Source of the DNA: Costus lasius
Lineage: Eukaryota; Streptophyta; Magnoliopsida; Zingiberales; Costaceae
Direction of reading: 5' to 3'
DNA: 64,000 nucleotides
Assembly (NCBI GenBank): GCA_027563935.2
Contig: CM050451.1
Location: 96,499,565-96,563,564 of the forward strand
In this document: positions 32,821 through 43,392 of the stretch, piece after piece
Layout of the letters: every line of letters begins with the position of its first letter
Position numbering within the stretch: position 1 is the first letter of the stretch
The notes under the pieces: generated by a model
Told to the model about the DNA's origin: nothing
The model's database searches: none
Seen by the model: only the letters and a program-made list of their open reading frames with translations
Program-made: the position numbers and the translations under genes

Positions 32821-33830
32821 TCTTTATCCATTAACTTTGAATGTACCAGTTAACTCTCGGTAAATGTCTACAGCTTCGTGAGAGTAAACCTTTTGCATTA
32901 CATACGGTCCCGTCCATTTAGTTCGAAGTTTACCAGGAAAAAGCTTGATCCTGGAGTTAAACAAGAGTACTAATTCACCTTCGTGAAATTTCCTTCTCAT
33001 AATCCTTTGATCGTGCCATCTTTTGGTATGTTCTTTGTAAATCATGGCGTTCTCATAGGCTTCCTGTCTAAATTCATCAAGCTCATTAAGCTGAAGTTTT
33101 CTGGCCTTCCCAGCTTTATTCCCATCTAAATTCAGTCGCCGTATCGCCCAGTAAGCTTTGTGCGTGATTTCAATTGGTAGGTGGCATGACTTACCATATA
33201 CTAACTGGAATGGGAACATACCTATTGGGGTTGTAAATGCAGTACGGTATGCCCATAAAGCGTCATCAAGTTTCAGTGACCAATCGGTGCGAGTGCGTGA
33301 TACCGTTTTCTCAAGGATGTGTTTTATCTCTCGATTTGATATTTCCACCTGGCCGCTGGTCTTAGGATGATAAGCATTGGCAACTTTGTGTAATACTTCA
33401 TATCTTTTCAGAAGTGATTCAAATCCTCGTTCAATAAAATGAGATCCGCCATCGCTGATTACCACGCAAGGCGTTCCAAATCGTGGGAGTATTAATTTCT
33501 TGAAAAATTTTGTGACCACCTTGGAGTCATTTATCGGTGCGGCCAAAGCTTCTACCCATTTGGAGACATAATCAACTCCAACTAAAATGAATTTGTTACC
33601 ACAAGAAGGTGGGAACGGTCCCATAAAGTCAATTCCCCATACGTCGAAGAGTTCGATCTCCAGGATGGTGTTTAAAGGCATCTCGTTCCTACGTGATATT
33701 CCACCCATCTGTTGGCAGCGATCACAAGATTGTACGTAGTCCCTTGCGTCTCTGAATAAAGTTGGCCAAAGAAACCACATTGGAGAACCTTATGTGCTGT
33801 CTTCTTGCCACTGCAATGCCCTCCATAAGA
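32821..33830 (-). pseudogene. Athila-lineage integrase
   Basis: Zinc-finger remnant ([18 protein letters not shown]), then the integrase core with all three catalytic residues: D in [16 protein letters not shown] in [11 protein letters not shown] in [37 protein letters not shown] and the GPY/F module ([20 protein letters not shown]) follow. The frame is open for about 318 codons (33780-32824), which is unusually well preserved. It ends at a TAA (32821-32823) after FKVNG where related proteins read FKVNGQRLKHYF, and RLKHYF continues in frame. The N-terminal zinc-binding part is in another frame because of a shift near 33775. Integrase inserts the cDNA into host DNA. Confidence 0.85.
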
Positions 33831-34969
33831 AGAAGAATGACATTGGAATAGGACATCTGGAATCACTTCTTCCGGTAAGCATCTTCGAAGGATACAATCA
33901 GCACAACGCTTAAACAAGAGTGGTTCGTCCCAATAGTAGTGTTTCGCCATAGACATAAACTTCCTTCGCTGTTGGTACGTGAGTTTTGGGGGCATAATAC
34001 CGGCTGCCAAGTAGTTTACCAGATCGGCATACCATGGTGCTTTGGCTATGGTCATTGCTAATAAACTTTCGTCTGGGAATGCATCATTGATCTCCTCTTC
34101 CAAATTATCTTTGGGGATAGATATCAGACGGGAGAGATGGTCTACTACCAAATTATCGGCTCCCCGCTCCCTTCTTATCTTTGATCTCAACATCAAATTC
34201 TTGTAATAACAGTATCCACCTGATTAGCCGTGGTTTAGTATCTTTCTTTGTCATGAGATATCGGATTGCCGCATGATTTGTATAAACAATAACATGCGAG
34301 TTAACCAAATATGATCGAAATTTATCAAAAGCGAAAACTACAGCTAAAAGTTCTTTTTTGGTTGTGGCATAATTGCTCTGTGCTCCATCTAGTGTTCGGC
34401 TGGCGTAGTAAATGACATGTGTTCGGTTGTATTTCCACTGTCCCAATATAGCTCCTACTGCATAGTCACTAGCGTCGCACATGATTTCGAAGGATAGCGA
34501 CCAATCCGGAGGTTGTATTATTGGAGCGGAAATCAACGCTTTCTTCAACTGTTGAAACACATCCATGCAGTTCTGATCAAAAACAAATGAAACATCCTTA
34601 GCAAGTAAAGATGTTAAAGGCCTAGAAATTTTAGAAAAATTTTCAATGAAGTGTCTATAAAAGCCTACATGGCCCAAGAAACTTCTTTTTCCTCTAACGG
34701 AGTTTGGAGGCGGCATTCCCTCTATCACACTGATTTTTTGCTTTATCGACTTCGATACCACGCTCCAATATCAAATGATCAAGAACGATCCCTTCATTTA
34801 CCATAAAGTGACATTTCTCCCAATTTAACACCAAGTTCGTTTCTTCGCAACGTTGTAAAACACGAGTCAGATTAGATAAACATGAATCAAAACTAGACCC
34901 GTATACCAAAAAGTCATCCATAAAGACGTCCATGATGTCTTCAATTAGATCGGAGAAAATAGCCGTCAT
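33672..34969 (-). pseudogene. Reverse transcriptase C-terminal part, RNase H and integrase zinc finger
   Basis: 34969-34694 has the polymerase active site FMDDFLVYG and QRCEETNLVLNWEKCHFMV. 34761-34153 has the connection ([20 protein letters not shown]) and RNase H: D in [13 protein letters not shown] in [19 protein letters not shown], and a TNHAAIRYL where TDHA is expected, so the third catalytic aspartate is changed to asparagine. 34196-33672 has the H2C2 region (VLFQCHSSSYGGH) and then loses frame. At least three frameshifts separate the pieces. Confidence 0.8.
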
Positions 34970-34994
34970 GCAACGCTGAAAGGTAGCTGGTGCA

Positions 34995-36452
34995 TTACAT
35001 AAGCCAAAATGGCATACGACGATAAGCGAAAGTACCGAAAGGGCATGTGAACGTAGTTTTCTCTTGGTCGTCCGGATGTATCAGTATTTGGAAAAATCCT
35101 GAGTATCCATCCAAGAAACAAAAATAAGAGTTAGTGGCTAATCTTTCAAGCATTTGATCAATAAAGGGGAAAGGAAAATGGTCCTTGCGAGTGGCCTTGT
35201 TCAGTTTTCGATAGTCGATACACATGCGCCACCCGGTAATGGTTCTTTGCGGTATTAATTCATTATTTTCGTTTTTCACTACCGTTACTCCTCCTTTCTT
35301 TGATACCACATATACCAGACTTACCCATTGGCTATCAGAAATAGGGTAAATGACCTCAGCATCCAATAGTTTCAAAATTTCTTTCTTAACCACCTCTTTC
35401 AAATTCGGGTTCAAACGTCTCTGGTATTCGATAGATGGTTTGCTGTATTCTTCAAGATGTATCCTGTGCATGCATAAAGAAGGGTTAATACCTTTTATAT
35501 CTTCCAAAGTGTAGCCAATTACCTTCTTATATTGTCGAAGCTTATCTAGGAGAATGCTTGTTTGCTCCGAATCAAGATGGTTTGCTATGATGATAGGATA
35601 AGTATAATTCTCATCCAAAAATTCATACCTGAGGTTGCTCGGTAAGAATTTGAGCTCTAAGTTAAGTTGTTTACAGACCTCAGATGTCGGCGCAGATGGT
35701 TCCGCAAGTTTTTCTTCTTCTGGTTCAATGGTTGTACTCGAGTCAAGAATATCAGCATAGGCACGGACTTCTTCTTCTTGTTCTTCGTCATAGTCGCCCA
35801 GTAGGCATAATTCAAGAGGGTCGACGTTTGTCCGAGGGATATAGGTCAGATCAAGTTCATCGTCGACGATTCCGATACTATAGCAGGAATCTACAAAATG
35901 AGGTTTCTTTAAGCTCTCGGTAATATCAAATGCAACCGTGTCTTCACCTACACGCAATGTTAACTTCCCATTTTTAACGTCAATTATAGCACCGGCAGTT
36001 GCCAAAAATGGTCTGCCCAATATAATAGGAAGTTTGGAGTCTTCTTCCATCTCAAGTACAATGAAATCAGCTGGAATAAAAAATTCACCGACCTTTATTG
36101 GCACGTCCTCTAGAATTCCTACCGGATGTCGTACGGAACAGTCGGCCAATTGCAAAGAGATGTTCGTCGGCTTCAAGTCTCCGATATCCAATTTCTTGCA
36201 AAGGGAGAGTGACATCAGACTTACACTAGCTCCAAGATCGCATAAAGCTCGGTCAAAAGGGGTGTCTCCGATCAGGCATTGAATGGTAAAGCTGCCTGGA
36301 TCCTTCAACTTTGGTGGTAACTTATTTTGGATGATTGCGCTACATTCCTCAGTTAACGCCACTATGCCGTGTTCTTTCATTTTTCTTTTATTGGATAGAA
36401 TCTCTTTCAAAAACTTAGCATAGGATGACGTTTGTGACAAAGCATCGGTATG
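34995..36452 (-). pseudogene. Retropepsin and reverse transcriptase N-terminal part
   Basis: Open for about 481 codons. It begins inside the gag-protease linker (ALSQTSSYAKFLKEILSNKR), passes the aspartic protease (FDRALCDLGASVSLMSLSLC, PIILGRPFLATAGAIIDVKN), an acidic linker, then reverse transcriptase (YQRRLNPNLKEVVKKEILKL, WRMCIDYRKLNKATRKDHFP, FLDGYSGFFQILIHPDDQEK). The frame breaks at 35006-35009, where one extra T turns RMPFGLCNAP into RMPFWLM and a stop. The 5' end is a breakpoint at about 36452, not a start codon. Retropepsin matures the polyprotein and RT copies the RNA. Confidence 0.85.
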
Positions 36453-36473
36453 TTAAAAATTGTTCATAAAGAT

Positions 36474-36481
36474 TATATAAA
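36474..36481 (+). promoter_or_regulatory. TATA box of DUF241 gene A2
   Basis: TATATAAA, 93 bases before the A2 ATG and matching A1 in sequence, spacing and leader. It lies only about 20 bases from the retrotransposon breakpoint, so any ancestral upstream elements of A2 have been displaced or lost. Confidence 0.7.
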
Positions 36482-36566
36482 GAGACAGAAGAAAGAGCAG
36501 AGGCAACTCAATCCCCCACTTGTTCAATCCAAGGAGTTTGCAAGAGCTTAAAACAAAGAAGCGAAA

Positions 36567-37424
36567 ATGAGTAGCGACGCAGTGAATGAGAAGGCCTTCT
36601 TCCATGTTCGTTCTGTCAGCCTACCGCCTCAAACTCATCCTACTACGATCAGGGTCGAAGAATTGCTGCAGAGAATGAAGGCATCTTTGGAATTGTCACC
36701 TTCTAAGACGTCCTCAATGAAGATGGAGACCACCTGCAGCGGATTGCGACATCTCGTTGAACTCTATAACAGCATTGAAGATCTTCTTCAGCTTCCAAGC
36801 ATCCAGCAAGGAATACTGCGATCCGACCAAATGAAATGGATGGATAAGGACGTGGACGGATCAATGAAGCTGTTGGATGTTTGCAGTGCCTTGAAGGATG
36901 CAGTCATTACATCAAGAAAGCAGCTTCAAGATCTTCAATTTGCAATTCGAAGGAGAGGTGACAGTTCTATTGGAGAGAAAGTGCAGTCCTACATTCGCTC
37001 AAGGAAGGAGACAAATACGATTATCAAGAAGAGTTGTAAAAATTTACTCCGAACTGATGGCAAATCCCAATCAGGTTCTCAGACCTCCGAAGACCCCGAT
37101 GTCTCAGTGATCTTGAAGGTGTTGACCGAATCAAGAATCATCACCAAATCTCTTCTTTGCTCAATCTTTTGTTGCATGTTCATGCCAAAGACGAAGGCCA
37201 GCATGTGGTATTTTGCTTCAAAGGCCAAGATAGGGAGTGTTGAGGATCATATATCTGAATTAAGTGCATCTCTTAGAGCTGCTGATGCTGAGGAGCTACT
37301 GATGATGCAAAATCGGTTGAAGACACTTGAGGCCAGTTTTGCAGAAGTTGAGAATGATCTGGAATGCCTATTTCGGAGATTGATCCAAAACAGGGTTTCC
37401 CTTCTCAACATTCTCAGTCTCTAA
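36567..37424 (+). CDS. DUF241 (BPS1-like) protein A2, intact
   Basis: Single-exon gene for 285 residues, a normal length for DUF241 proteins. Motifs in order: FHVRSVSLPPQTHP at residue 13, helices with LVELYNSIEDLLQLPSIQQG, DVCSALKDAVITSRKQLQDL, IRRRGDSSIGEKVQSYIRSR, the hydrophobic stretch SLLCSIFCCMF, and a C-terminal heptad-like helix (MMQNRLKTLEASFAEVENDL) ending in SLLNILSL. It is mainly helical, with no signal peptide; the hydrophobic stretch is short and cannot be called a membrane segment with confidence. The function of the family is unknown. Same subtype as A1, with upstream neighbour retroelement pol and downstream neighbour B2. The start is the first ATG of the conserved leader. 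Confidence 0.9.
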   Translation: MSSDAVNEKAFFHVRSVSLPPQTHPTTIRVEELLQRMKASLELSPSKTSSMKMETTCSGLRHLVELYNSIEDLLQLPSIQQGILRSDQMKWMDKDVDGSMKLLDVCSALKDAVITSRKQLQDLQFAIRRRGDSSIGEKVQSYIRSRKETNTIIKKSCKNLLRTDGKSQSGSQTSEDPDVSVILKVLTESRIITKSLLCSIFCCMFMPKTKASMWYFASKAKIGSVEDHISELSASLRAADAEELLMMQNRLKTLEASFAEVENDLECLFRRLIQNRVSLLNILSL

Positions 37425-37795
37425 ATGCCCAATTAGTCTACTGATGCACGATCATTAGCATCCGCATTTTAAAGGATAGAGCTAATCAGTCTCATTTTTG
37501 CTAGTTTGTACTTAGTGATGTAAATTTGTATACGAGAATAAATTGTTAAAATGGTAAACAAGATCATCCAAGCTTTCATCTTTATGCTTTTGGCTTTTGG
37601 TGTCTTGGATAATTTTGCATTTGTTTTCTATTATACAATCAATTTGCTAGTTTAATCATCAGATAGTGTAATCAATCTACAATCTCTACATGAAGAAAAC
37701 AAGAAAAGAAATGAGAAAACATTACCTCAAACATGATCGACCGTGATGGGGCTATTACATTTACTAGCCTTTGAATATAAATCTACCTCAAACAT
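37425..37795. other. 3' flank of A2
   Basis: Shares TTGTATACGAGAATAAATTG and following words with DNA at 7450-7530, on the far side of the solo-LTR-like insertion downstream of A1. GATGTAAATTTGTATACG at about 37519 is the empty site used to define that insertion. No gene. Confidence 0.7.
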
Positions 37796-37980
37796 GATCC
37801 AAAACAGGGTTTCAATCCTAACATTCTCAGTCTCTAATCGTTCAATTACTCTAATTACTCTGCACAATTATTAGCATTCTCATTTTAAAGGATAAAGCTA
37901 GTGGTTCCCATTTTGGTAGATGTATTGGAGTTGTAAAATTGTACTAAAGGAACATTTGTTGAAGGGAACTCAATATATAA
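37796..37980 (+). pseudogene. Relic of a fifth DUF241 gene (3' end only)
   Basis: ATCCAAAACAGGGTTTCAAT followed by ACATTCTCAGTCTCTAA repeats the last 14 codons of A2 with a small deletion, and the next 140 bases match DUF241 3' UTR sequence (TTTTAAAGGATA.AGCTA, GTAGATGTATTGGAG, GAACATTTGTTGAA). No upstream coding sequence remains. It shows that the ancestral array held at least one more gene, or that the 3' end was duplicated locally. Confidence 0.7.
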
Positions 37981-39053
37981 GATACAAGAATTTGCCTCAA
38001 ATTTTAGTTATTGGCACCACATATTATTATCTGAAGTTTGTGTCAATTTTAGTTTGTTCAGACTCACCTCACTGCTTTTACATCAAGTTTCACAAGAAAA
38101 GTCATGGATCTCTTGGAAGATAAATAATTAGGCAAATATGAGGCAAGCAAGTTGATAGTTCGAAAAATATTGATTGCCTTCAGAATTCCATTCAAGAGAA
38201 TTGAATTGCATGCCTGTAGAATTTATTTCTACTTCGCAACTGTTTAATGCAGTACTTGTCTAATTGATCAACCTTATATTCTTGAATGCTAATAATATCA
38301 TTGTTGTTGTCCTCCATTGTTTCACATTAATTTTCGAAGATCAACTCTATCAAATAGCATGAGTCTTCTTTTCATTATATCAATTATTCATTATATGAGA
38401 ATAACGAGCCTCGGAATATGCCAGCAAAGTGACTAACAATTTATTACACAAGCGGAGACAACACTGCAATAGGCCTTCGTGCTATCATGAAAGTAATGCT
38501 GAAAAATACAAGATGGAAAACGTTGCAAATCAGTGCAGCAGACAGCAGCTAACTTGTGCATGCATTTATTAAAACAAATCCATTCTTAATATACAGATGA
38601 TGAAGCCCCTCTGAGAGTTGCATGTGCTATTCAGCTAATGCAGCACCTGATCTGTTGCATGATTGTCACCCCAAGTTTCAGCAGCATCAGCAGGAAGCAT
38701 TGTGAACAATTTTTTACTCATCTTGAAGAGAGGTGCAGATGGACAGCTTCATTAGAAAAAAGATACATCTTGGATCTATCATAAGATTAGAAATTCAGCA
38801 GACTAGCCGAAGACAAGTCCAGAAGACAAGCGTGCATCATCAAAGATAATAATGTTGTATAATCATGCACATGGATGAAGAGTTGTATCAGACTTCAACA
38901 TAATAATGTTCTCATCACATGAATTACTTAGTTTAGCGAGATTCTTCTTGTCTCTTTTATGCTCTGTACATGTCTTTTTTCAATATGTCCGAGACAGAGC
39001 AGCAAGATTCTAAATGTCTCATTTTTCTGCTTTGCAATAATCAACCTCATTCG
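37981..39053 (+). repeat. Duplicated upstream region of gene B2
   Basis: Counterpart of 10975-11932, conserved along about 1 kb. It contains a 28-codon minus-strand frame at 38635-38721 (MSKKLFTMLPADAAETWGDN, then HATDQVLH and a stop) that resembles the end of a protein but matches nothing I recognise. The copy upstream of B1 has a stop in it. Confidence 0.75.
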
Positions 39054-39061
39054 TATATAAG
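39054..39061 (+). promoter_or_regulatory. TATA box of DUF241 gene B2
   Basis: TATATAAG, 111 bases before the B2 start codon, at the same spacing as the altered box of B1. Confidence 0.7.
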
Positions 39062-39164
39062 AAGGTTAGGAAGGACTTGAACCAAACATATTCTGCTCTC
39101 CTCTTCCGGTCTAACGAATTAGCAAGAGCTTAGCAGAAAAGAAGAAACCATCAGTAAGGCAACA

Positions 39165-40001
39165 ATGACAGAGAAGACCTTCCATGTTCGATCTGTCAGC
39201 CTGCCATCTCAATCTCATCCAACTATAGTCGAAGTCGAAGAAGAGTTGCACAAATTAAAGAGCTTCATAGAGTTGTCAGCTTCCACTACAATGGAGATGA
39301 TCTGCAATGGCTTGAGGCATCTTACTGAAATATATGATGGCATCAAGGATCTTCTTCACCTTCCAAGCGTCCAACAAGGCCTACTCCGATCTGACCAAAT
39401 CAAACAGTTGGAAAAGGATATCGATGGATCAATGAGGTTGTTGGATCTCTGTTGTGCCATGAAGGATGCAGTGGCTACGTTAAGACAACGTCTTCAAGAT
39501 CTTCAATTTGCTCTACGAAGGAGAGGTGACTGCCCGACTGCAGAAAAAGTTCAGGCCTACATTCGCTCAAGAAAACAGACAACTAAGATCATTAGGAAGA
39601 GTTACAAGGATCTAATGCGAATGGATAAAAAATCTCACTCATCTACTCAAATCTATGAAGACTCTGACGTCTCAGTGGTCTTGAAGGTGTTGAATGAAGC
39701 AAGAATCATTTCCATATCCCTTCTTTCCTCAATCATGTCATCCATATTCATGCCAAAAACACAACCCAGCTGGTGGTCTTTTGGCTCAAAGACGACTGGA
39801 ATGACTGGAATGACAAGTGAAGAAGATTCTTGTATATCTTGTGGATCTCTTCAATATTCAAATGCTGAGGAGAAAGTATTGATGCAAAATCGGTTGAAGG
39901 CATTTGAGAACTGTTTTGGAGAAGTCGAGAATCATTTAGAATCTCTATTTCGAAGAATGATCCAAAACAGGGTTTCACTTCTTAACGTCTTCAGTCTCTA
40001 G
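39165..40001 (+). CDS. DUF241 (BPS1-like) protein B2, intact
   Basis: Single-exon gene for 278 residues. Motifs in order: MTEKTFHVRSVSLPSQSHPT, EMICNGLRHLTEIYDGIKDL, LHLPSVQQGLLRSDQIKQLE, CCAMKDAVATLRQRLQDLQF, RRRGDCPTAEKVQAYIRSRK, SSIMSSIFMPKTQPSWWSFG, and the C-terminal helix LMQNRLKAFENCFGEVENHL ending SLLNVFSL. It lacks the six-residue N-terminal extension of subtype A and has a short insertion (TTGMTGMTSEEDSCIS) after the tryptophan patch. All parts of the family are present, and the promoter box is consensus. Role unknown; probably a soluble helical protein. Confidence 0.9.
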   Translation: MTEKTFHVRSVSLPSQSHPTIVEVEEELHKLKSFIELSASTTMEMICNGLRHLTEIYDGIKDLLHLPSVQQGLLRSDQIKQLEKDIDGSMRLLDLCCAMKDAVATLRQRLQDLQFALRRRGDCPTAEKVQAYIRSRKQTTKIIRKSYKDLMRMDKKSHSSTQIYEDSDVSVVLKVLNEARIISISLLSSIMSSIFMPKTQPSWWSFGSKTTGMTGMTSEEDSCISCGSLQYSNAEEKVLMQNRLKAFENCFGEVENHLESLFRRMIQNRVSLLNVFSL

Positions 40002-41479
40002 ATGCTCATTAGACAAAGTTAGTGAGCGCATTATTGCAGATGTATCATAGATGTAAGCTTTAACAAAAGAAACACTTGTTGAATAGAAAACTCAGCTATC
40101 AAAATCAGCATCTTCTTGTGTTTATTCACTTTTGGAGCCTCTGATAGTTTGTCAACCTACTATTCTCAGTATCAAATCCAATTTAAAATCCCCAAGATCA
40201 GTAAGAACTAAAGAAATCAACTTTCAGAATCAAGAAAAGCAACCAAAATTACATTTAGGCTTTTCACCAAGCATCACAGAGGACCTCGTAGATTAGTCCA
40301 ACTGGCTTAAGTTTCATCTCACATACATGGAAAGGTTAAGATAGCTACAAGAGCGATGCGTCATAAATGCAAACTTTATAAAAGGAACACTTTGTGTTTT
40401 ATCACTTGTATATGAAGTGCCCTTAATAATTAAACTAATTATGACAATAAGGATATAGAAGGAGAGCAACGGCCATTGAGTATTCAATAATTTTATGCTA
40501 AATCATAAATTAGTAGAATTTTAAACAAAGCCCATCTTAACTGCCAGGTGCCATAGATTCTCACTGTCGTCCAGTATAAGCAAGTACAAAATGCCAAGGT
40601 TTTATTACCATCTCACTTTGTAAGTAAATATCACAATAATTTTATGAGACCAAGGTCTTGAATCTGAAGATATTCAATTATCTTTCGAGAATTAGGTCAC
40701 TTATTGCGTCCCACTGCAAAGGATGACATCATACAAACTAGACTATAGGAGTAAGCTGGTAGAAGAGATGAAAAACAAACATTATTTCAAGAAAGTTTCT
40801 TGTTAATTTATTTGAAATCAAGTATAATATATTGAATACATAGTCCAGTCATCAATTGACAAAGTCATGACATTGCAATCCCATTATATGTTATGAAATA
40901 AACATAGAATTACATTTATATTGGTATGTGTTGAACTATTAATTTTCAACCATGTGCGAACATACTTCTATGCATAAGTTACGGACAGCTATTGTGTGCA
41001 GGAATTAATCATATGCTACATCAATTTTAAATTCTAGCAATATTTTGTGATGATCGGGATAAGAAACTAAGCAATGCAGTGTATCAATATTGCTGCAGAC
41101 TTTTCAGAAATTCAGATGTAGATTAATAACTCTGTAGCCAAAGTATTCAGATTGAAGAACAGAAATCAAATGCTGCGGTATTGATTAATCTTAAAATCCA
41201 ACAGTATCATAACATGATATATTGAGCAGAATTTAAAATGGCAGTAGCTAATAAACCTATTGTTTCCTTGTTTGCCATAGTAATTTTTGTCCCCAAATTG
41301 TTCTCCAACGATGTGGGCAATCAAGTCTAACATCATGCGATTATTCTCATCAATAAAGTTGAAGAATTACTATATAAGGGAGAGAGTGCAGTTGATTATT
41401 TCACGAATGCAAAGGAAGATACTAATGGTAGTGGGAAGAGAAAAAGGAAGAAACCATTATGCTCCAAATTAACTTCTCG
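40002..41479. other. 3' flank of B2 and AT-rich intergenic DNA
   Basis: The first 145 bases match the B1 3' flank. The rest is AT-rich, with no convincing frame or repeat. Confidence 0.5.
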
Positions 41480-43392
41480 AAAGGCTAAAGATTCTCAGCG
41501 CCAAAAAAAAAAAGGGGAGAGTCATCACCAAAAGGAAATCTGACCGCCAGTGAAATTGGAAAATAAAGGGGAACATTTCGGAGTAACAACTGGCGATAGA
41601 TAACAGCCAGCAAACAAGGAAACCATCGTAGCTAGGTAGGAAGGAAATAAAGGCGTTGCTTACAGTAATCGATCAATCAAAAAAAAAAATGAAAAAAGGG
41701 AAGTGGGAAGCGAGTCTAGCCGAGAAGGAAATAATTTCGAAGTAGGTGGCCGGAATCTTATAAAAGGGGGTTGAGCGACACAAAAAAAGACACAGACACA
41801 ATACCGCTAAGAGAAGAAGACACATAATAGAGAAAGGTAAAAAGGGGGTATGGTACCATGTTTTGTTTTAGGCCTAAGATGTATTAAGTAGCACCATATT
41901 TTGTTTTAGGACTCCCGTGGCACCATGTTTTGTCTTGGGCCTAAGATGCATTAAGCATTCTATAGCGATATTATTTTTTAGACCTAAGATGCAGTAAGCA
42001 TCGCAAGAAGAGTGATGGCTGGAAGCTGAAAAGGAGAGAAGAGTATGGTTTTTTTTTTCATATGTCGAACGGAGATTGCCTAGGGACTTTAGCAAGAAAA
42101 AAATTTATTCAGCGAGCTCTCATAATTGCACTATGGAGAAATATGGGTATGCTGAGAAAACAAAGCAGCCGAGAGTATAAAGAATAGAGAGAGAAGAGTA
42201 GGGGAGAAATTGGGGGAAGTGATAAAGGTGAAGATGGAGGCTAAAAAAAATATAATACAATAAAACTCTCGACAGAAAGAATTGCAGAAGCAAAATACTC
42301 CATCAGATCATATCAATTATCAAACGATGAAAAGTCAAAATCAAGGAGATCCATCAAAGAAGAATTGATGCAGACGTTTGAAATACCTGTTAATTCCCGT
42401 CAAGTTCTTCGCTCTCCCGTCAGCCTTGAAGCCACTTGAAATCTCTATCAACCTTACTGCTCCAAACAAATGATTAGTCTCTCGTGATTCTGAATTACAG
42501 AGATCCTTTTCCTTCTAAAGCGAGTCAACAAGGAAGGTCTTCAGCGTAAAAAAAATTCTGAAGGATAAAGAGGACAAGAATTCATGCTTTGAACAAAAAT
42601 TTACCTGTCAATCTTCGCCAAACAAAAAAAAAAGCTTGAGATCACGACTTAGAGTACTGCGGCTACAAGTTTCTTTTTTTTCTTTCTTTGTTCCAGCCGA
42701 GAATTAAGCTTCTTTCTTGTTTCAGACTTAATCTCATACAGCCATCTCCTCTGTTGCTGTCTACGGAAGAATTGCTGCGAGTGCAACTGAGGCGGAAAGA
42801 ATTTCAGAATCTCAGAATTTTAGAGTTAAGGATGTCTCCCAACAGAGATTGTTGCCTCCCCTCTTCTGATTCAAACAAATGCCGCTCGGCAGCCTGATTC
42901 AACTCCACACGAGCAGCAGCCATCATCGTCCCTCCTTGTCGAGACGCTAATCTCCCAGTCATTTTCCCTACACTTTCTCCCTACGCTTTCAGTTGCCTGA
43001 TCAAGCCCTACTCCAACTCCATACAAACTGCAGCCGCCTCACGCTGTCACCATCTCTGCTAGCCCTAGCGCCGTTTTGAACGAACTCTTCTCCATTGGTC
43101 ATCTTTGCTTCGACCTCCTTCGACCTGGACGTCGCTGCTGAAGTCTATCGCCGCCTGGAACAACGCCGCAACAAGCCAACGTCGCCGCTGCTTCCAGCTG
43201 CGGACAAACACCTACCCCTTCTAGCGCAAGCATAGAGGATCGACTCTCGCCGCTTCCTCTCTTCCGGCTCGGACGAACGTATCTCCGTCATCACAGTCTC
43301 CTCCAAAATCGCCGGTCTCTCGCCAGCAGAGATAGCAATGCCGCCTGTAGGCCATCGGCGCCGTTGAAGCCCATCGCACCTCACCAAACAGC
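41480..43392. other. Purine-rich then GC-rich DNA upstream of the hAT element
   Basis: 41480-41860 is rich in A and G. 42890-43390 is GC-rich, with overlapping chance frames on both strands (for example a minus frame of 87 codons at 43145-43408). The style (CTCCGTCATCACAGTCTCC, GCCGCC) resembles a plant 5' leader or exon 1, but no family match or splice pattern supports a gene. The boundary with the hAT element at about 43393 is abrupt. Confidence 0.4.
41855..42003. repeat. Three-unit degenerate tandem repeat
   Basis: Units of about 48-60 bp contain CACCATGTTTTGTTTTAGG, then CCTAAGATGCATTAAG. Three copies begin near 41857, 41890 and 41928, with partial further units to 42003. Confidence 0.7.

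Larger units (their letters stand above)
26542..36452 (-). mobile_element. 5'-truncated Athila-lineage element, pol to 3' LTR
   Basis: Read on the minus strand: protease, reverse transcriptase, RNase H and integrase (36452 to 32821), a GC palindromic block CTTGGGTTGCCTCCCAAG (32683-32700), about 1.3 kb of spacer with dyad motifs, an ORF-1-like gene (31394-30126), non-coding DNA with a hairpin array, then the 3' LTR (28423-26542). This is the order of Athila elements with an extra gene after pol. The 5' LTR, PBS and gag are missing, and the break at about 36452 adjoins the A2 promoter. Treating it as one element is inference, since a nest of two elements broken near 31600-32400 would look similar. 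Confidence 0.6.

Noticed and set aside
35684..36282. Plus-strand frames opposite the retropepsin
   Set aside because: Antisense shadows of a well-supported pol gene; the same holds for plus 50002-50517.
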